A DNA stretch of 64,000 nt. It comes from Rhodeus uyekii (Eukaryota > Chordata > Actinopteri > Cypriniformes > Acheilognathidae). The stretch covers positions 3,303,001-3,367,000 of the forward strand of contig JAWRVZ010000039.1 of the NCBI GenBank assembly GCA_037043235.1, in the 5' to 3' direction. The position numbers and the translations under genes are program-made. Below, one piece after another: positions 1-11,100 of this stretch. The notes below the pieces were generated by a model that saw only the letters and a list, made by a program, of their open reading frames with translations, was not told where the DNA came from and did no database searches. How positions within the stretch are numbered: the stretch's first letter is position 1; every line of letters starts with the position of its first letter.

Positions 1-143
1 ACAGGTGTCACCTCATTGCTGCTGTCCTCTGTAAAACCCCACACTTTTAAACTGTGGCATGTGCTGGGCTAAGGTGTGTGCACGGGAAAATCTTGTTCAC
101 TGTTGCCACCTATCCTGGTCTGCTTCCTTCACTTTATTCAAAG

Positions 144-197
144 GGCACACTTCAACATATGTTTGCAACCACGTAGGAGACAAATGTGAAGTGTGCC
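144..197. repeat. Palindromic unit copy 1 (GGCACACTTC / GAAGTGTGCC)
   Basis: A perfect 10-bp inverted repeat: left arm 144-153, right arm 188-197, spacer 34 bp. Two further copies lie at 2447-2499 and 3040-3080. Downstream of copies 1 and 3 a similar block follows (aggtgacagtgtgggac here, aagtgacagcgtgagac at about 3130), so the repeat unit may be longer than the palindrome. Confidence 0.6.
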
Positions 198-340
198 AGA
201 TCTCTGAATGTAAAAATTGTCACCTCTGCCCATTCCAATTGGATGTCAATTAGGTGACAGTGTGGGACCCTCAAACTTGCTCTCTTCCCATGGACTCTTT
301 TTGTTTTTGTTCTTTTGCCAGGTGGACAATTGAGAGAACC

Positions 341-482
341 ATTTACATTTATGCATTTGCCAGATGCTTTTATCTAAAGCGACTGGCATTGCATTCAAAG
401 ATACACATTGACATTCTAATTGCTTTCCCTGGGAATTGAACCCGTGACCTTGGCATTGCAGGCTCCACACTCTACGGTTTAA
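341..482 (-). mobile_element. tRNA-derived SINE, tail shared with L2 LINEs
   Basis: On the minus strand the tRNA-like head has a B-box-like stretch (GGGTTCAATTCCC on that strand), then a body, then the tail reading atctaaagcgact...catttgccagatgc on the plus strand. The same family recurs at 6224-6392, 50050-50177 and 63561-63716. The tail is that of eel UnaSINE/UnaL2-type elements. The copy is diverged. Confidence 0.75.
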
Positions 483-1699
483 GATAAAGGAAATTTAGGA
501 CCAAAGATGATTTGTTTCATACCTTTTTATTTTTAAATGGCTTTTACTGTGCCTTCAACTGACTCAAGCCAACACTTTTTGTTTAGTTGACAGAAAAAAG
601 CATAACTGAAATATTGATATACACTTATAGAATCCATATCAGTATTTATTAAAAATTAGAAAAAGATATTGTCAACCTAGCCTTGACGTTCTAGCTTATC
701 TACATATTTTTGCTCAACATAGACACTGACAAAGTCGAAATGTGCCATCAGAGCAATGCTAAATAAATGTCACTGTTTTGGTCACAATCCATTTTAACCA
801 AATCCAAATGTTTTAAATTCCATTGGTCCTGGTCATGCTTCATGCTCCAGTCCTGGACATCAGCAGTCATTTTAATACAGTACAGTAGTTTCCAGACTCA
901 TAAAACGTTTTAGATGATCTATACCTTGAAGGGCTTAACGTTCACATCAGGTAACTATGTGTCATGTAGGAATGCACCTGGTATTAGAATTTGGTCTGAT
1001 ACTCTCATGTACTGGTAGTCCTTAAAATGCTTTAAAAAATTAATAATAATAGCACACAGAGTGTGTACAGTGTTTATGTTCAGACAAAGAAACATGACAA
1101 CAGAACACACAGCGATTATGGAGACGTTAGAGATCAGAGATCAAAGATGTCTAAAATAAAAGGCCAAAAATAAAAATTCAGGATTCACCTGGTTGAGAAC
1201 TGAAAAAAGATCATATATTAAGAATTCATTAATCAAAGACTCAAACTGCTAAAACTGAGTTGTACAACATAGAAACTAAATAGACATTTATTGTTTGAAT
1301 TTTGTAATTGAGACTTGTCGAGTGCAGATCTCTTTCTCACAGACATCTCTGAAAAGTTAGTTTGATTCAGTCGGATACATCAATTGCAAAGAAAAAAATA
1401 ATGCCCCCATTGCTAACATTACTTGATGGTAAGGAGAGAGACAGGGTGTTTCTTAGCACACAAGAATCAGTTGAATTAAAACTAAATTGTACATGCAAGT
1501 ATAAACGTTAGCTATTACATGATTTATGAATGGTTCCTTGTATTATCATAGGAAAACCTCATGTAATTACTGTGCCGCTGCAATGGAACAGCTGTAAAGG
1601 TGTATTAAATACGATGTATCTGTAGCATGAACAGTGAAAGTAATAGGAGCTTGTACAATATGTGTTAACAGGCATAACTAAACATGAAAAACATAATAC

Positions 1700-2209
1700 A
1701 AAAATAATCAAAGACACTTATCACCCGGCTAACCCTCACTTCACCCGGCTGCCATCCGGTAAGCGCTTCCGAAGCCTGATGGCCAAAACTGAGAGACTCA
1801 GGAGGAGTTTCTTCCCACAGGCCATCAGACTCCTGAACGCTGTCACTAACATCACATGACTTCACTTCATAAACAAACTCCACATACTAATATTGCACTG
1901 CACTTTATGTTCTCGTTGTTACTATGTAACTACTCGTTATAATGCTGTTATCCACATATTTATTTTTATAGTCTACAGTTTACTTCAGTTTATCTCATTT
2001 TATTCCACATCTCTTATTTCTTACTTGTTTTATTCATAATTCTTCATATGTATATATAGTACTTTTATTCTATTTCTATTTTAATTTCGTGTTTTTTTTT
2101 GTAACTGTTATTTGCACTGTCCATGGAGCATACCTGTTTTCATTTCACTGCCGGTTGTATATTCTGTATATAACTGTGTATGTGACATAAAACTCTTGAA
2201 TCTTGAATG
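1700..2209 (+). mobile_element. Non-LTR retrotransposon 3' end (CR1/L2/Rex1-like)
   Basis: Residues encoded at about 1740-1856 (LPSGKRFRSLMAKTERLRRS, then FFPQAIRLLNAV) are the well-known C-terminal end of fish LINE reverse-transcriptase ORFs. They are followed by a stop, an AT-rich 3'UTR and a terminal short repeat (cttgaatcttgaat). It is heavily 5'-truncated and cannot move. Confidence 0.8.
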
Positions 2210-2446
2210 AAAATAACGTATCCTTTCTAAACAATTTAAGCCAACTAATACAATTCATATTCTTTTGGTTTCTCTACCCAGTGTGGTGTTGTTGTTTCCC
2301 ACAATTGCAATCGCTCTGTAATCTGTGATTTACCAAAAATTTAAATTTGTGGTATAGAACTTGTGGTAAAAAGGCTTGAGGTGTTTCCTCGGGAAGATTG
2401 GTACCTCAAAGCTTGAGTTCCTGTAGGCTGCGGATCACTTTGAATG

Positions 2447-2499
2447 GGCACACTTCGCAGGCAGTTGAGATGTCAAGAGAGTTGTGAATGGAGTGTGCC
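2447..2499. repeat. Palindromic unit copy 2
   Basis: Left arm GGCACACTTC at 2447-2456, right arm GGAGTGTGCC at 2490-2499 (one mismatch to a perfect palindrome), spacer 33 bp, almost the same as copy 1. Confidence 0.55.
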
Positions 2500-3039
2500 A
2501 GGCCTTTCAAAGATGAGTCACGCGTTTCATGCACAAGACACCGGCGAGACTTCACTCTTCAGCCTTCTGGTCAGAAGGTCTTGTCACCCTGCCAGAGTGT
2601 TTTCGCACCTCAGTCATTCAGTTCTCAAAAGAACATGCAACCAGTTTAACCTGTAACCGTAAAGTCTGTGGGGAAACCCGCTGTGCATTGTTTGTCATCA
2701 CTCACTGTTTCACATTTGACATTAGCACACGTTTTACTTGATTTAGTTTGATTTAAAGTAAGTGCTCGGCTGTTATCATTTCCAGCAAGCAGGAACTCAT
2801 TTTACAGTACAGTTTAGCTCAGGGACTATTTTGAAAGGAGGAACCTTCACCAAAGCCATAACCTTCAAACAGACTGTTTATCCAGGATTTGTCCTGTGAA
2901 TTAAACCTTTGAATGTCCTACAGAAACGACCGACTTGTAGGAGAAACTTAGCACAGTGTATGTTACCTGTGCCTCCACTTCTTTTGGTTTAATGACCCTT
3001 TTAGCTCTCTTGCCATTTGGACTGGTGATCTCCTAACAG

Positions 3040-3080
3040 GGCACACTTCACATCTAGTTGAGGCCTTTGTGGAGTGTGCC
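3040..3080. repeat. Palindromic unit copy 3
   Basis: Left arm GGCACACTTC at 3040-3049, right arm GGAGTGTGCC at 3071-3080, spacer 21 bp. It is followed by gtgccttttttcaagg and a second gggcacttc at about 3113, then the block shared with copy 1. Confidence 0.55.
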
Positions 3081-3360
3081 AGGGTGCCTTTTTTCAAGGC
3101 CTTAATTGAAGGGCACTTCATGGGAAGTGACAGCGTGAGACCAAAGGCTGAATCCTCTTCTCATAGAACAAAATCAAATCTTTATTAGTTTATAATGTCT
3201 ACAATGGCTGTTTAAGCTTGTTTCTGTGCTTCAGCATTTGCAGAAGTTTGGGCTCGGTAGGATTTGTTTTTGGAAATAAATTCTTATGCTAACCAACTTA
3301 TGATATTGTCAAATGTTTTCACTGTTTAAAATGGCGGTTTTCAATTTGAATATATTTTAA

Positions 3361-3640
3361 AATGAATTGTGTTCCTGTGATGATCTTTACTCCACATGAT
3401 CCTTCAGAATTTAATCAATGATTTTCTAAGCAAGAAACATTTCTTATTATTATCAGTGTTGAAAACGGTTGTATTGCTTAATATTTTTTTGAAAGCTATA
3501 TATACGTTTTTTTCAGTATTCTGTTCAAAAGAACAGCATTTATTTTGTAATTTTTTTCATATTTTATTTTTGTCTGTCACTTTTGATCACTTTAAGACAA
3601 AATTATCTTTTGAATGGTGTTGTAGAACCACCTTGAAAAC
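3361..3640 (+). repeat. MITE family A fragment
   Basis: Contains the family hallmarks cacatgatccttcagaat, aagaaacatttcttattatt, gttcaaaagaacagcattta and tgtcacttttgatcac in the usual order. Termini are decayed. Family A is the most common repeat in the window. Confidence 0.7.
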
Positions 3641-4017
3641 TGATTTGTTTAACAGCAGTGTGTTCGTGGGTATAAGAGTACAGCATAGTTTCTGAATTAT
3701 ATATTATTTTATTTTTTCCAGTGGTTTTATTTCTTTTAATGATACATTTATAGCTCAGTCCTCAGCAAATAGATCTGTTCTGATTTTGTTTGCATACTCA
3801 TTTGATGTTGGCAACACTTAGGAGAGTCCATGTGTTAGTTCCAATAACGCTGTACTTTATCCAATGTTTTTTTTGTTCACTGAATAGCTATATTAATATA
3901 AACGACAATCAAAACAAAAAAAGTGAAGAAACCAGTATAGAACCAGAACCTATAGTCTATAGTATCTCTATTACATGGACAAAACAACACTGAGACATTT
4001 CTCAAAATATCAAAAAG

Positions 4018-4084
4018 AAAGCCACACAGGTTTGGACTGACATGGGGGGTAAATGAATCATTTTTGGGTAAACTATCCCTTTAG
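4018..4084 (-). repeat. MITE family B terminus
   Basis: Ends with catttttgggtaaactatcc then cttta, the inverted form of the 'taaagggatagttcaccc' terminus of a common cyprinid MITE. Only about 65 bp are recognisable. Confidence 0.55.
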
Positions 4085-5141
4085 TCAAATCTGCTAAAGC
4101 AAGAGGTGTTCCTTGTTTTCTTCAAATCTGACAGTGCAAAAAAATATAGTTGACCAGCAGGTGATGGAGTATGTGCTTCATTCTTACCAATGTTGTGATG
4201 CTTTTCTTAACTCAATTTATACTGCCTATTTTTACTTAACATTTGTAATTGAGTGTCATTTGTCGATGATAAACCAGAAAGTTGGAGCTCGAGTCCAATT
4301 TTCCCCTTTAGCCCAAAATAGTGCTTACCCCTTTGTTTCTGCACACTGTGTCCAGCAGCAGGCGCCAGAGCGTTTCAATGCAATGAATGTTTGCAGTAGG
4401 AGAATGACAGTGGTTATAAACGGGCCCTTTGCCCCCTGTTGTGCTGTGAAAAGGTCCCACCAGGCAGCATGTGGTGGTCCTGGTTCCCAAGTGATCCAGA
4501 ACAAGCTGACAGCTGCAGCTGAATATTCATTGGTTTGGTTTGGTGCTTATTGGTTGACTGGTGTCTTGTTATTAAAAGACTAAGAACTATATTTTTGTCA
4601 ATAAGTACGTTTTTGCGGCAGGTTTGTTGTTTGCCAATTTAAATGTTCCAGCTCGTTAAAGCAGGGTGGATTCTGATTGGCTGTCAATGTTTTTATCATT
4701 CATCCGCTACAATTTTTATATTTTAAATGAGACTTAACAATATTGTTGGTATTATAGCTATAGTTCTGGTGTGGACTCTGCTATTCTTTTATGTATGAAA
4801 GATTTCTACTATTACATCTTTATTGTTAGGAAATGTATAAGGAAATGTTTTTTTTTTTAATGTATGCGTATGTGAAAAACATTTCCTTATGTTTCATTGG
4901 AATTCAGGAAACGACAAATAATTATTCAGTTTTTATATGGAGTCTGAAGGCTTCCATCCATTTAAAAACTTTTTTAACTTGTTTTATTTGTTGTGGGTGT
5001 CATGCTATTGTCTCTTTAATTTTTCTAAAGGCACTTGATTGAACTCTCCTCATACCCACATGTGGTAACTTGATATACCGGTGTGACATGTCAGTTTGTA
5101 TCTTAACTCTGTTTTTTGTTGTTTTCTTTTTCTTTTTTCAG

Positions 5142-8100
5142 ATTCCAGATGAGTTTGATAATGGTAAGTCCTCCCCTTATCTGAACACATGTAAGGCACT
5201 TAAATGACAAGGACAGATGTTTGAACAGAGACTTATTTTTTCATCTTACTAACCATAAATTATCTATATAAAAGGCCTGATGTGGTGGGTACTTTATTTT
5301 TACATACAGTTATCTAATTGCTTACAGATGTTCATCTAACTGATAAAACTACTTAGTTTCACTCTGTGTTTGAAGGGAGTGAAAGGCATAGCTCAAGACT
5401 GAGGAGGAAGTTAACATGACAAAAAAAGTAGGGAGCTCAAATATTTGTAGACCTTCTGTCTACAAGCGTGAAATACTGTTATTCCCCATCCTTTTATAGT
5501 GTTGTTCACTCCCTTGTGCAGTCCATTTTAGCAGATGAGAGCCCTTCTGGCCTGCTCGCGCGTTTGTTCACCTGTCAGGTTAGCAAGGCACATGATGGAT
5601 TTATGGTGGCATGCAGCACTCTTTACCCAGTGCCAGCGGGTTTCAGCCCCCTCTGCAACCAAATTATGGTACCAAACTTCTGCACACGACCCCTGCAAGC
5701 ATCAATCTCTCACGTATCCTGATTGGCCCTTAACTGGTGGCATGTGGAGCATGTGGCAGTTCACTTTGACAATTGTTTCATTTCTTTCACTCTTAATTGT
5801 GGGTTGCTGAATTATGAGGCTTGTTCCTCTTTTTGTTTTGTTTTTTTAGTGTCAGCTTTAAAGGGTTGGTTTACATAAAAATAGAAAACCAGTCACCATT
5901 TTCTTTTCAAACCTTGCTTTCTTCTTTCCATGAAACACACATTGAATTGTTTTCAAGATAATATCATGACTCTTTTGTTTTTTTTAACACAAAATTAACA
6001 TTTAACATTTTTGTGTCATTTTGGAGGCTGAAACCCAATGTTTTCTTTCACTTTTATATGGAAATGCACCACTGTTCAAACATTTGGGTTTGGTAAGTTT
6101 TACTTAATGTTTTGAAAAGTCTCATATGATCACCAAGGCTGCATTTGTTTGATCAAATACAGTAAAAACAGTAAAGTTGTGAAATACTAATACAGTTTCG
6201 AAACTATTGTTTAAGTTACTAAGCTTTCCTCTAGCTCAACCGGTAGAGCGTTGGTGTTTTAGACGGAAAGATCATGGGTTTGATTCCCAGGGAAACCAAG
6301 AACTGATTAGAATGTCAATGTGTTCCTTGAATGCATCAAGGATGCATTTTTTGGATAAAAGCGTCTGCCAAATGCATACATGTAAATGTAATTTATATTT
6401 TAAAAAGCTGATTTTAAAGTAGCCATTTCTCCAGTCTTCAGTCACATGATCATTCTGATCGTTCAAGATGCTGAATTGTTGCTCAAGAAACATGTATTAT
6501 TACCAATGCTGAAAACTGTTTTGCTGATTAATATTTTTGTGAAAACATGAGGTGGTTTTCCCAAGATTCCTTGCTAAATAGAAAGTTTTTTTTTTTTTTT
6601 TTTTTAAGAACAGCATTTATACAAGTCTTTTGTAACAAATGTCTGTACTGTCACTTTTAATAAGTTTAATACATTTCAGCTTATAATATATAAACCCCCC
6701 CCCCCCCCCCCCAAAAAAAAACTATTTTACTGACCCCAAACTTTTGAACGGTAGTTTTTTTTTGTTTTTTTTTAATGTATACAGTTTCTTTAGGCTTGGC
6801 TTACTGTTAGTGTTATGGCTTGCTTTTTATGGTGATTTTATTTGACTGACATATTTATAACGCCATCATCTACAGATGTGCTGTTTTTGGAGCTGGCATT
6901 CGCATTATCATTAATAGAGTAAAGGTAGAGACGTCACGTAAAAGCAGATGTCAATTGAGATAACAGGCTGCTTTTGCGTCTCATCATAATTGCGTAATTA
7001 ATTCCACGCATTCACTGAAGTGTCCCCACCTCGATTTATTACCTCCGAGCCTGGAGCGCTGCTGTCCAACACTAATGCTCTTATAGCTTTTAATGCCATA
7101 ACGAAGGACCATGATTACTTTAGGGACCGAGGTGAAACGCCTACTCCCTCAAGGGAGTGTAGAATCAGGTTTTCTGCCTCCTGGGCCCATGATCACCCTC
7201 CCTAAAATAGCAGAAGGCCAGCGTGGGGACGAAGAGTGGACCCTTCATAAGCGGTGTCCTCAGGGAGATGGGACAAGGCAAAGAGGCACGGCTCCCAAAA
7301 AAAACCTTTTCTGGCGTGCCAAGTGACGGCATTCAATGGAACACGCATACATCCACATCTTGTTCCAGAGCGTCGCCTCATAAAAAGCTGCATCACTCAA
7401 TTTGTACTAGATGGCAACTCGCCGGTGCCATAATTTATGGAGTCACATGAAATCAAGTTTGTCTTGAGATCACAGAGACTAAAAATAAGTTGTCTTCTGT
7501 TTGTTTAAAACCTTGGAAACCGCGTGGTTTCATACTTGTGTCACTGGTATAATGAATGGAATTTAACAACAGATTCACCTATCACCTTGGTCTGATATCT
7601 GAAATGACAAGTCTTGTCTTGTCTGAGGTGGTACAGTGTGAATTCAAATGTCAGGAGGAGGGGTTGTTTTGCTTGAGTGTATATACACTAAGATTTCATC
7701 TCCAACCGATAAGCTGGAATTAAAAAGGAAGGTTTGTGTAACATGCTTTCACTGGAAACTTTTACTAGAAGAAAAACTTTTAAAAAAAGTCTGTAATCAT
7801 AAGGTGCGTTCACCAAGAACAACTCTTAACAGTAACTATATAGTGTACACACCAATAGATGATAATGATAAAGACAGATAATGTTCTGTTTTCTTCAGAA
7901 ATCATTCTAATATGCTGTATATTCAAGAAACATTTCTTGTAAGTGTTGAATTCACAGGATGCAAGATTTTCTGATGAACCTAGTTCAAAAGAACAGCATT
8001 TATTTGAAAGGGGAATCCTTTGTGGCATGATAAATGTTCTTATTGTCACTTTTGATCAAGTGAATGCATCCTTAGTTTAATAAAAGTTTCTTAAACTTAC

Positions 8101-11100
8101 TGACTCGAAGCATGTGCTTAACAGCTTTTTTATGATTAAAACTGCTTAGAAACAATATTGTGAAAAGCACTTTACAAAAATTTGGAAAGGGGAAAAAAGT
8201 GAACATTTTAAATGTTTCTCTTCTTGTTTAAACGTCTAACATTACTCTGATAGTCTTAATACACATAGGTTGAACATATGTAGCGCTTTTAATATTTAAG
8301 GAAGGGTTTTACAATTATTGGTCAACTGCTTATTGTGATTTTATTTCAGTTTGGAGAAAGAACAGAATTCAAGCATCAAGAATGATCCAAAATCGTCCAG
8401 TGATAATGTTGAGTTATGGTTATCGGGTGCAACATTTTCTATTTCTCCTATTTTCGAAACAAACTAATGTCCAAGAAAACATTATCATAGGCATGGTACT
8501 CTATCCACTGAACAGTTAGGTCCCTATATGACAGCGATGAGAGAGGGGCCGCACCTAAAGACCACTTTTCACAGCTGCAAAAAGGAAAAACAGGAGGATA
8601 AAAGCAAGAGGCTCCCAAAGAAAGGGATGGAAGAAAGGCAATTGAATAATGGCCTTTGGCAAACTAGCGAAGCATATGCTAACCCAGTGCAAGATTTAAG
8701 GAGGCCTTTGTTGTGTCCAGAGGCCTAGCCATCGATCTTTCTCTCCCTCCCTCCTTGCTTGAGACTCAGTGGACATCCCTCCAGAGAGACATAGGCCCTC
8801 TGTGAAGCAACAATGGGACTCTTCGCCATTGACAAACAAGGTTAGCAAAAGAGACTCTTCAAAGGACAGCCAGTTGTTCCCCGCTTCTCCGGTGTCGTCT
8901 TGGATCAGTCTTGGTAACGGTTCTTGCAACTGTTCACCCTTTGTATTGATCCTAAACTTGTGGAGGAGGAAGGACTTGTCGGGACAGATGTGTGCCAGTT
9001 AAACGGACGGCTGAGATTAATAATGTGAAGAGGATAAACGTTCTCTAAACACTTATTTAGAAAACTCTAAAAGGAAAGATTCATTCAACACCTTCTGTCA
9101 TTATTAATTCGCCTTCATGTTATTCCATTTTTCTGTTGGATGCAAAAAGACGCGCAATTCATTTCCAACTATTGTAATTGAAATCGTATGGCTTCAGATG
9201 GTTTGAGGTGTAGTGTATGGACCACTTTTACAGAGCTGCTATTCCTTGTTCAACAGGTGTTTTCTCTAACACGTCAAGTTTTTTTCTTTCTAATAATCCA
9301 TTACTTTTCAGAAACAAAACCGATGCTGATAAAATGTGTATGGAACATCCTAACTCCACTACTGTCTCTCTTCAACATAAGTATGACGAGACGTCCATCT
9401 CGTCTTGCTCATTAGCCTCAAGGGAAAGCTTATTCCTTTGGAGGCTGCCAACAGGCACATGCTCCCTCAAAGGGGGCAAACACTCCCCCTCCAAACTAAT
9501 CCAAGAGGAGAAAAGGAGGGATAGGGCTTGAGTGGCTCCAGCAAGAGGGTGTTTAAGCAGTTTGTATCATCCCTCCCCCAATCAGTCTCCTTCCTCGTGC
9601 ACTGATGATGATGATGGGGCCCCTTGGCGGGATAGCTGCCTTAACAGACGCAGAGCGAGCCAGGCAGGAGGTGCATAGAACCTGTGCCGCCACTTTATCT
9701 GTCCTTTATGCCGCTTGAGGTGGCATATGGCATGTGGCGAATGGAGAGAGCTAAAGCCATGAAAACGGGGCTAATCACTTTAGTTTGAATGATGTGGGGA
9801 TGTTGTGTAGTGCCATGAAGTGACCATTATTATATTATCAAAAAGCCCAAAACAGTTTAAAATGACTTAACATTTAATGTTTGTATTTTATACTGCAAGT
9901 TGAAGATATACAAGGAGCTTATTATGCTTTTTACTGTTAAACCTGCATAATATTTTTTGGACCGCTATACAAGTCTATAATTGTATTTTTGTCTTCTAGA
10001 TGTTCCTGTCGTCCAACAGCTCAGAAGAACCTTCAAATATTTCAAAGATTACCGACAGGTTAGATGATACTGAAAATATTCTCCATTTATACCCTCATAA
10101 GAGAGAATCTGAGGTACAAAATGTTCTCTTCCTGCTTCTCTGCAGATGATCATCGAGCCCACAAGCCCGAAGCTTCTCCCAGACCCACTGCGAGAACCCT
10201 ATTATCAGCCTCCATACACTCTAGTGCTGGAGCTCACCGATGTCCTACTCCATCCAGAGTGGTCGGTAGGTGCCACAGCTCAATTAAAGCAACCAAAAGC
10301 ATTTTTAAATAATTAATTTAATTAAAGTAACCTCTGCATTTGAGGATCATGGAATGACCATTGTACACTACTGTTCAAAGTTTTGGGGTCCGAATCAAAA
10401 GTGGTAATTAAAACATTTGCAATTGAAAACTCGTGTAGACAAGAAACAAAAGACAAGATTTTATAGTTCAAATAACTCTTAATTTTACATTTAAAAAACG
10501 TTATAATTTTTTTAAACGTTTGGAAAAAAAAAGGAGCAGAAATCTTTACCTCAGATCTCGCATGCGTTTTGTTTTTGTCAGTGCAAAAATTGCCACTCGA
10601 AAGACGAGCAAGATGTGAGAGTATTTTGAAGTAGTTTATATATGTAAACTGTCATATAATAATCCCACTGGAGCCGAGCGTAACCATATTAATCACAGGC
10701 ACGGAGATGTTAGGAGAGACTATCCGAAACAAGCAAATCATCGTGTCGTTTAACGTCTGCCACTGGGATTGCGTTTGTGCTGAAATTATTTATTTAAAAT
10801 ATTTACTCTATGAATTAAGTTAAAATCCCATAATGAATATGAAATAAGGTCTCTATTATGCTGCACGCTTTCCTTCTGGAGTCTCATAAATGCTCACTTT
10901 TATATAGCGTCTGTGCCATTTTTGGCACCCTTGACATTTTTCCAGAAAATCAAGTATTGTTCATTGAAAAATATTGCATTAACACATGTTTTGCTATACA
11001 CATGTTTATTGCCTTTGTGTGTATGGGAACAAAACAAAAAAAAGAGGGAAAAAAGCAAATGTCACATAATTTCACACAAAACTCACAGAGACATAAAAAA

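Larger units (their letters stand above)
1..5141. other. Non-coding DNA left of the first visible timm50 exon
   Basis: Probably a timm50 intron, because the exon at 5142 needs an upstream partner. It holds a SINE (341-482), three copies of a palindromic GGCACACTTC unit (144-197, 2447-2499, 3040-3080), a LINE 3' end (about 1700-2209), and MITE remnants (about 3361-3640 and 4018-4084). ORFs up to 156 codons occur but show no domain and look like chance reading frames. No timm50 upstream exon was recognised. Confidence 0.6.
6069..6754 (+). repeat. MITE family A, near full-length, interrupted by a SINE
   Basis: The left end accactgttcaaacatttgg and right end tgaccccaaacttttgaacg (then gtag) are inverted copies of each other, so this is a non-autonomous DNA transposon with terminal inverted repeats. 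A SINE sits inside at 6224-6392, and a poly-C/poly-A run lies at 6695-6720. Confidence 0.75.
5164..9999 (+). other. timm50: timm50 intron (4.8 kb)
   Basis: Contains a family B-like piece (about 5856-6060), a family A MITE split by a SINE (6069-6754), another family A copy (7893-8106) and a poly-C tract (6695-6712). Three blocks look non-repetitive and of even base composition (about 7010-7440, 8520-9000, 9400-9780) and are candidates for conserved non-coding sequence. No coding exon was recognised. Confidence 0.6.

Noticed and set aside
1662..1859. Small 65-codon protein gene
   Set aside because: It is the C-terminal end of a LINE ORF.
4113..4583. 156-codon ORF in the left non-coding region
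   Set aside because: The longest open frame outside real exons there, but no domain, odd composition and no splice signals; chance ORF.
6224..6296. Possible tRNA gene (A box, B box, pairing ends)
   Set aside because: Continues directly into the SINE body and L2-type tail, and the same head occurs in other copies; it is a SINE head.
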